A stretch of 52,630 nt of DNA from Verrucomicrobiota bacterium. GTDB lineage: Bacteria > Verrucomicrobiota > Verrucomicrobiia > JABWAM01. Location: contig JAHFSY010000031.1 in the NCBI GenBank assembly GCA_023269615.1, forward strand, positions 1 to 52,630, given 5' to 3'. The notes under the pieces are model-generated. The model did no database searches, had not been told where the DNA came from, and saw only the letters and a list, made by a program, of their open reading frames with translations. This document shows, one piece after another, positions 25,428 to 34,800 of the stretch (its first letter is position 1; every line of letters begins with the position of its first letter). The translations under genes were made by a program, and so were the position numbers.

Positions 25428-26291
25428 CTAGAGGCTCTCCTGCCCCCACGGCATGTCAAACGTTGGCTTCTTGCTGTGATGCTCCACGCGCTTCGGCTTG
25501 GGACGGCTTCCAAATTCCTTCACGAGGCGCGCAAGCTGACGCGCCGCCTCCTCGATTGCGACCTTCCCCTTTTCCGCTGTCGCGAGATTCGCCGCACCGC
25601 AGGTTCCATCCTTTGTAAAGCTGGAGGTCCACGGCAATGTTGTTGCCGGCCCGGCGGCAAACAGGTCAAGCCACTGGAAATCTGATTTGTCCTCATTCAG
25701 AGCCATGCGGACATCTCTCATGTGCTCCTTGCGGACGTTCTCCTCGTCGAGGTACAGGTAGGCGGAGGTTTCCAGCTCGCATGCGTGCCCACAGCCGCCC
25801 GGGAAATAGCTTTCACGCCACTTCGGCAGAAACGCCTTGTCCACCGTCAACAACGACCACCATGCGCAATGGACGGATTCTGCGTCGGTCTCCAGATTCA
25901 CACGCCGCGATGCCAGGTCGAGATTCGGCATGTTCGATCCATGGCCATTCAGGAAGATGATCTTCTTGAAGCCGTGGTATGCCAGCGACTTGCCAACATC
26001 CAAAATCATGTTGATGAAGTGCTGGTAATGGATGTTGATCGTCCCGGGAAAATCCATCACGTGCGCGGTGTAGCCATGGACGATCGTGGGCATCACCAGC
26101 ACACGATCCGCCACCAGCGGCGCGGCATGCATCGCCACCCCGCGCGGACAGACACAGTCCACATCCAGTGGCAGGTGCGGCCCGTGTTGCTCGATGGAAC
26201 CCACCGGCACGATCACCACCTTGCCGGCCGCAACCGCATCGTTGATTTCAGGCCACGTCAGTTTTTCGTAGAGATAAGGAGGTGCTTTCAT
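25428..26291 (-). CDS. Creatininase family protein (metal-dependent amidohydrolase)
   Basis: The 287-residue protein has the family metal site: [15 protein letters not shown] with E34, H36 and D45, NGHGSN with H117, and a distal glutamate in GHACELETS. Family members hydrolyse cyclic amides or related bonds in the cytoplasm (creatinine, formamidopyrimidines, mycofactocin leader). None of these is implied here. The ATG at 26291 overlaps the stop of the upstream enolase-superfamily gene in ATGA. The pairing suggests that both act in one sugar-acid or lactam pathway, which is inference. Confidence 0.9.
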   Translation of the reverse strand: MKAPPYLYEKLTWPEINDAVAAGKVVIVPVGSIEQHGPHLPLDVDCVCPRGVAMHAAPLVADRVLVMPTIVHGYTAHVMDFPGTINIHYQHFINMILDVGKSLAYHGFKKIIFLNGHGSNMPNLDLASRRVNLETDAESVHCAWWSLLTVDKAFLPKWRESYFPGGCGHACELETSAYLYLDEENVRKEHMRDVRMALNEDKSDFQWLDLFAAGPATTLPWTSSFTKDGTCGAANLATAEKGKVAIEEAARQLARLVKEFGSRPKPKRVEHHSKKPTFDMPWGQESL

Positions 26292-27430
26292 AATTTTGAT
26301 AATGTGAATGAAACTCCGCGGCTGAGACGTCCGATCCCGTCCATGTTCCAATCGAACCCCAGCCCGGGACCATCGGGAATCTTAAGATTCCCATTCGCAT
26401 CCATTTGCAATGGCTTCTGAAAAACCTCCTCAATCAACGGCGCGGGTGTCATGTACTCCACCCATCGCGCATTGCCCGCTGCGGCAACGAGCTGCAAATC
26501 AGCCGCCAGCCCCACGCCGGTGTTCCATCCATGCGGAATCATCATGATCGCATGGTCATCCGCATATTGGCCGATCCGATGCTGCTCGCTCAACCCACCC
26601 ACCTTCGTCACGTCGGGCTGAATGTAATCCAACGCCCCCTTCTCGATCCACTCGATGAATGACTGACGGCGCGTGAGCACCTCGCCTCCGGAAATCGGCA
26701 CCGGCGAATGCTCGCGCAACTTGATGAATCCCGCGAGATCGTCCGGCCGCAGCGCCTCCTCAAACCACATCGGATTGTATTTTGCCAGCATCCGCGCCGT
26801 GTTGATCGCCCATTTGTACCCGTGCGGCCAGAACGCATCCGATCCACCCGCGTCCACCATCAACTCGACATCCGGCCCCACCGTCTCACGCGCCGTGGAA
26901 ATAATCGCCTCATCCATCTTTGCATCACGACGCCCGAAAGGCCCCCATCCAATCTTGAAAGCCTTGAACCCGCGCGCCAGTCCCGCCTGCAACCGGTCGC
27001 GCATCTCCTTCGGCTCCGCCATCAGCATCGAGCCATAAGGTTTGATCACCTCGCGAAAGCGTCCGCCGAGCAGACGGCTTACCGGCTGTTTCGTGATGCG
27101 CCCAAACAAATCCCAGAGCGCAATGTCCACGCCGGAAATCGCATGCGTCACCGCCCCACCCCGCCCCTGCCAGAACGTATTCTGGTGAAGCTTCTCGGCG
27201 ACAACCAGCGGATCAAGCGCCGACGCCCCGATCAACAGCGGCCGCAACAGTTTCATTGAACTCAGCACGAGATCGGTGGACGTGAACACGCTCCCCATCC
27301 CGCAAACGCCCGAGTCGGCGATCACCTCAACGAGCGTGTGCTGGTTGTTCTCCGTGGCAAACCGCGAAGTCCAATCCCCGGCAATCGCCTTGTCCCAGAG
27401 AGGATACAACCGAACATCCTGAATTTTCAT
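26288..27430 (-). CDS. Mandelate racemase/muconate lactonizing enzyme family protein (second copy)
   Basis: A 380-residue enolase-superfamily enzyme with K159 ([10 protein letters not shown]), metal ligands D193 (MVDAGG), E224 (WFEEAL) and E250 (SGGEVL), D273, and the candidate base H300 ([10 protein letters not shown]). It has the same K-x-G-W signature as the first copy but is well diverged from it, so different substrates are likely. The ATG at 27430 gives the family-typical [11 protein letters not shown] start. It is the first gene of the pair with the creatininase-family gene and may be the first of the whole minus-strand cluster. Confidence 0.92.
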   Translation of the reverse strand: MKIQDVRLYPLWDKAIAGDWTSRFATENNQHTLVEVIADSGVCGMGSVFTSTDLVLSSMKLLRPLLIGASALDPLVVAEKLHQNTFWQGRGGAVTHAISGVDIALWDLFGRITKQPVSRLLGGRFREVIKPYGSMLMAEPKEMRDRLQAGLARGFKAFKIGWGPFGRRDAKMDEAIISTARETVGPDVELMVDAGGSDAFWPHGYKWAINTARMLAKYNPMWFEEALRPDDLAGFIKLREHSPVPISGGEVLTRRQSFIEWIEKGALDYIQPDVTKVGGLSEQHRIGQYADDHAIMMIPHGWNTGVGLAADLQLVAAAGNARWVEYMTPAPLIEEVFQKPLQMDANGNLKIPDGPGLGFDWNMDGIGRLSRGVSFTLSKL

Positions 27431-27534
27431 CACCCCCGTTTGTCGCAGACACATCCCTCCTCCGCCAGATTTAGCGCGGAGATGATTCAGACAACGCAGT
27501 TTGTAAAACGGACATCAAATCTCATGTGAAAATT

Positions 27535-27723
27535 TCAATTCCAGGCAATCAACCACAGCAGAACCGATGCAAGAAAGAATCCTCCGGCGGCGATCAGCCA
27601 CATGGCGTAAACTCCACTCCAGTCGCTACGATCCAGGCAGTTCCGGCCCGGATCCCTTTGGTCGTAAAACACCTCAACCTCCTCACCTCGATTCGAGCTG
27701 ATCGAATGAAATCGAAAACCCAT
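27535..27723 (-). CDS. DUF3592-type C-terminal fragment, or very small membrane protein
   Basis: An open frame of 62 residues from the ATG at 27723 reads MGFRFHSISSNRGEEVEVFYDQ, then RDPGRNCLD and one membrane helix (MWLIAAGGFFLASVLLWLIAW). The VEVFYDQRDPGR segment plus final helix matches the end of DUF3592 proteins, but the front of the domain is missing. The start lies inside the last codons of the Uma2 gene. It looks like a remnant joined to the Uma2 3' end, though a real translated mini-protein cannot be excluded. Confidence 0.45.
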   Translation of the reverse strand: MGFRFHSISSNRGEEVEVFYDQRDPGRNCLDRSDWSGVYAMWLIAAGGFFLASVLLWLIAWN

Positions 27724-28270
27724 CCAATATTTTCGAGGGCGCCGACTGTGCGCCCGTCGCACGCGCGAAAAGCTGATAGGCGCCTGCCACAAGGCTGAAG
27801 ACCTCGATGGTCCGCGTCTCCAGATCCACGATCCAATACTCGGGGAGACCGTGCTGTTCGTAGAGCGCCTTCTTGTACACACGGTCGCGCCGCCAGCTTC
27901 CTTCAGAGATCACCTCGACGGCAAGATCCGGCACGCCGCGGATCCGATCCTGGATCACATCTTTCCGGGCTTCCGAAATGTAGATCACGTCGGGCTGGAC
28001 GACACGGGTCTCTGTGAGGATCACGTCAACCGGGCTGACAATCACCACGCCCGAGCGGCGCGTCGTGACAAAATTCGTCAACATCACATAAATTCGACCC
28101 ACGACCATCTGGTGTCTTGGAATCGGTGCGGGCGACATGAGGAGCTTTCCATCCCACAGCTCGCTCGGCTGATTCGATTCCGACATCTCCTGTAGCATAT
28201 CGGTGTACGTCCAATACCGGGTGGATGGCGTCTCAGAAGCTTCAACGGGCGTCGGAATCGTGGTTGCCAT
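27683..28270 (-). CDS. Uma2 family endonuclease-like protein (DUF820)
   Basis: The 195-residue protein belongs to the Uma2/DUF820 group with a PD-(D/E)XK fold. It shows QPDVIYIS, DLAVEVISEGSWRRDRVYKK as the E-x-K part, and the YEQHGLPEYWIVD strand after it. The family is abundant in cyanobacteria and PVC bacteria. Nuclease activity is predicted from the fold and largely untested. The ATG at 28270 is used; the ORF could extend five codons. Its 3' end overlaps the DUF3592 fragment. A family B repeat pair lies upstream. Confidence 0.88.
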   Translation of the reverse strand: MATTIPTPVEASETPSTRYWTYTDMLQEMSESNQPSELWDGKLLMSPAPIPRHQMVVGRIYVMLTNFVTTRRSGVVIVSPVDVILTETRVVQPDVIYISEARKDVIQDRIRGVPDLAVEVISEGSWRRDRVYKKALYEQHGLPEYWIVDLETRTIEVFSLVAGAYQLFARATGAQSAPSKILDGFSISFDQLESR

Positions 28271-28345
28271 GACAGTAATAGACACCAGGTTCCCTCAAAA
28301 ATCAAGAGCGCTCCGTCAAAGGGTATCCGTAAATTTCAATGCCAA

Positions 28346-28444
28346 GGTAGGGCGCGTTCGCCGAATGCGCCGAAAACATGGCACGTGGAAGCGAACGGTA
28401 ATCTCCATGGGCACCGACGGCGCGCTCGGCGAGCACGCCCTACC
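28346..28444. repeat. Inverted pair of REP-like palindromes, family B, head-to-head
   Basis: A plus-strand copy (28346-28371) and a minus-strand copy (28419-28444), 47 bp apart, lie in the gap between the AraC regulator and Uma2. The first has a G-T wobble in the stem (GAATGCGCC). The remaining gap shows no gene. Confidence 0.85.
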
Positions 28445-28491
28445 TTCAGCAAAAAGCACGGGAATCATGGGCACGGAGGAAAATATGTATT

Positions 28492-29436
28492 TCATTTCTT
28501 CTTCTCAAACTTCGTTCCCCCCTTCGCGCGAAAATCCGTCGGTGTCATTCCCACATGACGGCGAAAAATGACTGAAAAATAATGCGCGTCGGGATAGCCG
28601 CAGGTGTAGGCGATCTCCTTGATGGAAAGACGTTGATCCAGCAGAAGCTGCGTCGCCGACTCCATGCGCAAACCGGTGAGATATTCGAGGATGGTTTTTT
28701 TTGTAGCCTTGTGGAAGAGGCGGTTGATGTGCCGCTCGCTCATGTGAACCTGGTCCGCCACATCACCCACGGAAATCGCGCGGCCTCGATTGTCGCGCAG
28801 GAAGCGGATCGCGCGCTGGACCGATGCCTCGGACGATGTGCGGGCCGGAGCTTCTGCCGGCACGGACACCGACTGTCCGTCCACCATCGCCCTCGCGGAA
28901 TCGAGCAGCAGCTTGGTCAGGAGCCCCTCCACCGCCGGCAAATAGCCCGGCTTGCGGCCGGAGATTTCCTCCGTCAGCAAATCAAGCGTCCTCTGCATCC
29001 CGGAAACATCGCCGCTCACCCATTTGCGGGACTCCAGAAACGCCGCGAGCAGGCCGTCCACGCCCGAAGCGCCCGCCTCCGAATCCTTCACGCGCACCAG
29101 CGTGTAAGACCAGTAGTAGAGGCCCAGCGGCTTTTTCCATGACGGCACGATCTCGTGCACCTCACCGGGCTTTGAAAGAAACAAGTTCCCCTCCCCTAGC
29201 GGGAAATCCTGTTCCCCCACGCGAAACGCGCCTTTTCCGCGAAAGATGTAACACGCCTCGAAGAACGAATGCGAATGAAGGCAGTTCTGCCACCAGCGAC
29301 TTTCGATTGTGCCGCATGTAAGCATCTCGCACTTGAAGGAGCCCATTCGAAACGTGAGTGGCAACAGGTTGACGTCGGTGAAACACCGCCGATCCAGAGC
29401 GCGATTCAAAGGAGCCTTTTTCCTGGGAGATCCCAC
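28492..29436 (-). CDS. AraC family transcriptional regulator
   Basis: The 314-residue protein has an N-terminal cupin-like sensing domain (HSHSFFEACYIFRGKGAFRVGEQDF, about 55-80) and a C-terminal double helix-turn-helix. The C-terminal part includes ISVGDVADQVHMSERHINRLF and SIKEIAYTCGYPDAHYFSVIFRRHVGMTPTDFR (about 225-305). AraC proteins with a cupin usually respond to sugars. The start is uncertain: GTG at 29436 gives the longest frame, and an internal Met (MGSFKCEM) is possible. It lies upstream of, and on the same strand as, the enolase/glycosidase cluster, so it is a candidate regulator of that cluster. Confidence 0.88.
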   Translation of the reverse strand: MGSPRKKAPLNRALDRRCFTDVNLLPLTFRMGSFKCEMLTCGTIESRWWQNCLHSHSFFEACYIFRGKGAFRVGEQDFPLGEGNLFLSKPGEVHEIVPSWKKPLGLYYWSYTLVRVKDSEAGASGVDGLLAAFLESRKWVSGDVSGMQRTLDLLTEEISGRKPGYLPAVEGLLTKLLLDSARAMVDGQSVSVPAEAPARTSSEASVQRAIRFLRDNRGRAISVGDVADQVHMSERHINRLFHKATKKTILEYLTGLRMESATQLLLDQRLSIKEIAYTCGYPDAHYFSVIFRRHVGMTPTDFRAKGGTKFEKKK

Positions 29437-29454
29437 GCGCCATGAATACGCCAG

Positions 29455-31788
29455 CTACTCCACCAAAGTCAAAGTGATGCGACAGGAATCCGACCCGCCA
29501 TGATCGTCCACGGCGTGAATGACGTACCGTCCGGGCGAGCCTTTCCAATAGAGACGCTCGCCGGCCCCGGATGACCCGAGAAAAACCTTGTCGGCAAACC
29601 AGAACACCTTCCGCACACCGGCATCCGACACCGCCTGGAATACAACCGATTCATTGGCCGATGGATCGGCGCGCAACGCATACGTCGTATCCTTCTGCGG
29701 CAGCATGATGCGCGGCCCCGCCCCGCCGCCTCCTTCTTCTTGCAACGCAACATCGCCACCGTAATGCGGGGCAACCCGACGTGGCGTTCCGGCCTTCTTG
29801 AATGACGCGAGCAGCTCCGGCGACCAGAATTCGAAGACTTCCTTTTTCGCTGTCGGCGAATCGCCGGCCCCCCTCAGCCGCGTACCGTCCGCATCCACCC
29901 AGACTTCACGATGAACATCGCAGGTCTTGATCGGTGACACGCCGGGAATGAACCAGCCTTTTGTCGAATGCGGACACGCACCCCCAGCCAGCAAGCCGGA
30001 CACCGGACAGAGATCCACCTGCCTTACGGAAAGGCCCTCCGCCTGGCACACGTTGGTGTTCGAGGATGGAAACTCCGATCGAATCGCGTCCGCGAGTTGA
30101 AAGAACAATGGCGCTGCCGCCGTCCTCCCGATAAACACCGGATTGCTCCGCCCATCAAAATTTCCAACCCACACGACCAGAACGTAACGGTCAAAAATTC
30201 CCGCCGTCCACGCGTCGCGATACGAAAACGAGGTTCCCGTTTTCCAATACACCGGTGATCCTGACTCGCTTCGACGCATCCCATCCGGCCTCGGACAATC
30301 CTTCAACATATCGAGCGTAAGAAACGCCGCCTCAGGACTGAAAAGCGTTGTTTCCGCCTTGGATTCCACCTTCAACCGTCGGACTGCTTTCATCCGCCCC
30401 CGATTTGCCAGACTGCCATAGAGACGGGCCAGCTCCTCCGCCATCACCTCGGCGCCACCGAGGGCAATCGTCAAGCCATAGCGGGATTCGTCCTGCAGAT
30501 CGCGAACACCCGCCTTTTTCATCAGGCCGTAAAGGTTGTTTGTGGGCATCTGCGATTCCAGAAAAACCGCCGGGATATTGCGGCTCTGGATCAGCGCGTC
30601 CTTCGCATGAATGGGACCTGTGAATTGACGGTCGAAATTCTCGGGGCTGTATTCCCCGAAACTCGCCGGCATGTCGTTCAACAGCGAAAGCGGCTGGATC
30701 AATCCCTGGTCCATGGCCAGCGCGTAGATGAATGGCTTCAAGGCGGAACCGGGAGAGCGTTTGACACGCGTGCCCGGCACCTGCCCCTGGATTTCACGGT
30801 TGAAATAATCCACGGACCCCACCTCGGCAACCACTTCCATGGTGCGGTGATCCACCAGCATCGCAGCGGCATTTTGAATCCCCTCCTTGCCGCGCGTCCT
30901 CACGTAGGTCGCAAGAATGCGTTCCACCGTCCGCTGCAATCGCAAGTCCAGAGTGGTGTCCGTCGCGGCGCCACAACCCGCTTCCTCCACCACGCGGTCC
31001 ACAAAATGCGGGGCTTCAAACGGCAGCTCCTTTGCGCTGTGAACCTGAAGGGGCAGTTCAAGCGACGTCTTGATTTCCGCCGCTTCCGGATGTTTGAGCA
31101 TCCATTGCGCAAACAGGATGTTGCGCGCCTCGATCAGGCGTGTGTGATTTTCCGATGCACCGGGCGATCGTCGAAACGGACTCTGCGGAATCACGCTGAG
31201 CGTCATCGCCTCGGGCAGCGAGAGATGGCTGGCCGACTTGCCAAAATAGACGAGGCTCGCCGCGCCCACCCCCTCGACGTTGCCGCCATACGAGGCAAGA
31301 TTGAAATAGGCCTCGAGAATCGCGTCCTTCGGATAATGCCGCTCCAGTTGCGCCGCGCGGACGATCTGCACGATCTTCCCCCACCATGTGCGCGTGTTGA
31401 GATGAAAACGAATCCGCGCAAGCTGCATCGTGATGGTGGACGCCCCGAAACGCCTTCCGCTGCCGCCCACTTCGTTCCACAGCGCCCGTCCCAGCGCCAC
31501 GGGGTTCATTCCGCAGTGTTGGTAAAAATACCGGTCCTCATGAAGCAGCGTCGCCTCCACCATGAACGGCGAAATTTCCCTCAGCGGAACGAAGATGCGA
31601 TACTTCTCGTCTGAGGAAAGCGTCACCCGCAGCAGGGTTTGATTCCGATCGCGGATGCTCCTTGAAAAGGTGATCCCATCCAGCAGCGGCGGCCGGGGCA
31701 GGAAAATCCATCCCACTCCAAGCACGCAACACAGGAAGCACACAAACAGCACCACCCTCTTCATCCATGTTTTGAATTTTTGAAGCAT
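29455..31788 (-). CDS. pbpC: Penicillin-binding protein 1C (transglycosylase/transpeptidase)
   Basis: A 777-residue bifunctional peptidoglycan synthase in the inner membrane. One N-terminal helix (about 11-30) is followed by a GT51 domain with EATLLHEDRYFYQHCG (78-93, catalytic Glu) and GASTITMQLAR (115-125). The transpeptidase has S348-A-L-K351, S402-R-N404 and K516-T-G518. The C-terminal extension (about 600-777) ends in a beta domain typical of PBP1C. The gene starts 12 bases after the alpha-2-macroglobulin stop, the same pairing as in Escherichia coli yfhM-pbpC. Confidence 0.94.
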   Translation of the reverse strand: MLQKFKTWMKRVVLFVCFLCCVLGVGWIFLPRPPLLDGITFSRSIRDRNQTLLRVTLSSDEKYRIFVPLREISPFMVEATLLHEDRYFYQHCGMNPVALGRALWNEVGGSGRRFGASTITMQLARIRFHLNTRTWWGKIVQIVRAAQLERHYPKDAILEAYFNLASYGGNVEGVGAASLVYFGKSASHLSLPEAMTLSVIPQSPFRRSPGASENHTRLIEARNILFAQWMLKHPEAAEIKTSLELPLQVHSAKELPFEAPHFVDRVVEEAGCGAATDTTLDLRLQRTVERILATYVRTRGKEGIQNAAAMLVDHRTMEVVAEVGSVDYFNREIQGQVPGTRVKRSPGSALKPFIYALAMDQGLIQPLSLLNDMPASFGEYSPENFDRQFTGPIHAKDALIQSRNIPAVFLESQMPTNNLYGLMKKAGVRDLQDESRYGLTIALGGAEVMAEELARLYGSLANRGRMKAVRRLKVESKAETTLFSPEAAFLTLDMLKDCPRPDGMRRSESGSPVYWKTGTSFSYRDAWTAGIFDRYVLVVWVGNFDGRSNPVFIGRTAAAPLFFQLADAIRSEFPSSNTNVCQAEGLSVRQVDLCPVSGLLAGGACPHSTKGWFIPGVSPIKTCDVHREVWVDADGTRLRGAGDSPTAKKEVFEFWSPELLASFKKAGTPRRVAPHYGGDVALQEEGGGGAGPRIMLPQKDTTYALRADPSANESVVFQAVSDAGVRKVFWFADKVFLGSSGAGERLYWKGSPGRYVIHAVDDHGGSDSCRITLTLVE

Positions 31789-31800
31789 AGGATCGGCCGA

Positions 31801-34800
31801 TCATTGCTTCGTCGCGGTCACCGTGACGCGCCCCGCCAATCCATTCGAGCGGACCTTCCGCTTGTACATGGATTCCGCGAAGACGGGTGGCACGACGTAT
31901 TCGCCCTGGTTCGTGGCGCGGATGCGGTAAACAAACTCCCGCATGCTCGGATCGAATAGCCCGAAGAAAACCACGCGATCCTCACGGACGTCCACGTAGT
32001 CAGCCCATGACATTGCTCCACCGTTGCGAATGATGGACTCCGGCACCACCTCGAAGCCCCCGGGCAGCATGTCCACCACGGCCACGTGACTGACCGATTC
32101 CTGGTTGAGCGATCGAACCTTCAAGTGCACCGTCAACTCCGCACCCAACTCAGCATTATCCACCACGACATTCTTCTTGTCCCGATATTCGCGCTGCACC
32201 TCGATCCCGTCCTTCACAATCTTCGTCGGCAGTGTCCGGTCAAAACCCGACTGTGCGACCTGGTAGAACAATCCCTTGAGACCATTACCCGTGTTCTTCC
32301 CGCTGAATCGCAGCTGTTTTGATTCTGCGGAAAATCCAACTGATGGCAGATTACCCGCGGGCAACGCCAGCTGTTGCGATTTGCCATCAGCCATCACCTC
32401 CGCAATGCCGAGATCCTTGAACTGCCCGATGTCCACGGCCTTGGTGTACGCGGTCAGCGCCACGATGGCATACGCCGCGGAAAGCGTATTGAACTCCTCG
32501 TCTTCCACCGGCTTCACAAGCTCAAGCAGGTCGTCCGATGACAGCTTCCGCAGCCGGTGCGGAAAATGTTTCGCCAGGACGTCCACATATTGCGAATTCT
32601 CCCCGAGACGCGTGTACCATGGAAAGTCCCACCGCACATCCTTCCGATCCTGCATGCGGTAGGCCTTGATCAGCTTCTCCGCTTCGCCATCCTTCTTGAG
32701 CAGCGCGTACGCGGCCGCCACGTAAACCCCGGCCAGGTCGTTCTGCCACTCGTCGCGGAAATTGTTGTCGAGATACTCGCGCAGATGAATCAGGTAATTG
32801 GTTGTCACCACGTCGTTGCGCGTGAGCAGGTAAATCGCATACGCCTGGATGCGGGCCTCGTACAATCCACCCACTTCCCTCACCGCCATTTGTTCCAGAT
32901 GCCCGAGCCCCCTCTTGACCAGGTCAGGCGGCACGGCAAATCCCGCCTGCTTTGCCTCCGTCAGGTAATGCATCGCATACACGGATGGAAAATCCATCGC
33001 GGCCGCATCCCCGGGACGCCAGTAGCCGAACGCCCCATCGCTGCCCTGCCGCGATCGCAGGATGCCGATGATCGTCTTCAGATGGTCCTCGGCCTGGACG
33101 CGCGTGAGCCCGAACTCCAGTTGATCGTTCAGCACGAGCGAGGGGAATGCCTTGCTCACGAGCTGCTCGGTGCAGCCGTAGGAATAATCCTGCAGGTACG
33201 CGTTCAAGCCCCGTGAAAATCCCAGAGGGGCCGGTGAAACGCATGCCGCGGCCTTGCGAAACTCCGTATAGACCGTGCGCCCCACCTCCACATCAGAATG
33301 TCCCCCGTTGAAGTAGCCGCTCTTCACGCTCGTCACATACGCCACCGGCGGACGGATGCTCAGATGCGATGCGAGTGATGAACGCTGGCTGCCATGGGTC
33401 GCGGTGAAAACCAGGTCCGCATTGCCCAGGATGTCTTTCGCCTTCACCTGGCAGTGGAAGGAAATCTCCTTCCCCTCGGAAATGAGGATCGGCTGGTCGG
33501 GGCGCTTCACGATCTCCAATCCATCCGAAGCCTTGATCTCGACAGAAACAGGAACATTCGCGCCCGAACCATCCATCGTGTTGGCCAGCGCAACGCTCAC
33601 ATCGAACACATCCCCGGGCGCGACAAAGGTCGGCACGTTCGGATTGATGACAAAGGAGCCGCGAACACGCGATTTTTTCTCCACGGCGCCAACGGCATCC
33701 TCCGAAACCGCCACAGCCATCACGCGCAGCGTGCCACTGAAATAATCCGGAACCGGATAAACCAGTTTCTTCATCACCGGCCCCGCGTCCACGATTCCAG
33801 ACCAGAACACGACGGGAGGATCGGTCTTGCGCTTGAACGGATTCAAGTTCCTCGCCAGCATCGCGTCCGATCCATCACCTCCGGTCGCCGCCACCTTCTT
33901 CGCGATGGAATACTCGGGCAGGATCAGGTCCATGATCTGGGATGTCTCTACCTGCAACGCCACCTTGCGCAAGAAGTGATCAAGCGGATCGGGCAGACTG
34001 TAATGTGCCACCTGCAGGATTCCTTCATCCACCGCGTACACGACGATCTTCGAGGGATGATCCGTCTTGAACCCAATCTCCATCGTCTCGCCCGGCCGGG
34101 CCTGCGCCGGAATATCCAGGTCCACATGAACCGTCCGCTTTTCACGGCTGATCCGGAACGGCACCACCGAGCAACTCAGCGGGCTCATGTAGATCTCCTT
34201 CGAATCGGGCGCGCGGATGAAAACAATGTTGAGATACGCGTTGCCATCCAGGTTCTTTGGCACGGTGATCGTCTGCACGCTGGCCGTGGTCTCGGCCTTG
34301 AACCACTTCTGCGCATAAACCCTGTCGCGCTCGATCGTGATCAGCCCGGCGCCCGTGTAGGGCGCGGTGATGTTGATTGCAATCTCCTCGCCGGCGCGGA
34401 ATTCCCCACCCGGGATTTTGACGTTCAGCTCGGTATTCTTTTCCAGCGAACGGCTCAAATTCCGCTGCCCCACCACTGTGAAGGGAATTTCCAGGATGCA
34501 CGCCCCCTGCGCATTCATTACGCGGGCCACAAAATCGCCCGGATCCTTGCTCGGCACGGACCACATCAACCCCTTCTCGGTCAACGCAACCGGCTCACGG
34601 CTGACCTCGATTTCTTTCAGCGTGGACTCATAGGCGTAGTTGCCATTTTCCTTCCGGGTGAGCATCGAGACGTATCGTTCCTCGATCACGCGAAGCTCGA
34701 GCCCGCTCACCGCCACGGGTTGGACCTGCGCGTTCACCGCCAGCAGTTCCACGGATCGTTTGCCATCCAGCTTGATGTAATTCAGGTCGCCGTCGGACTT

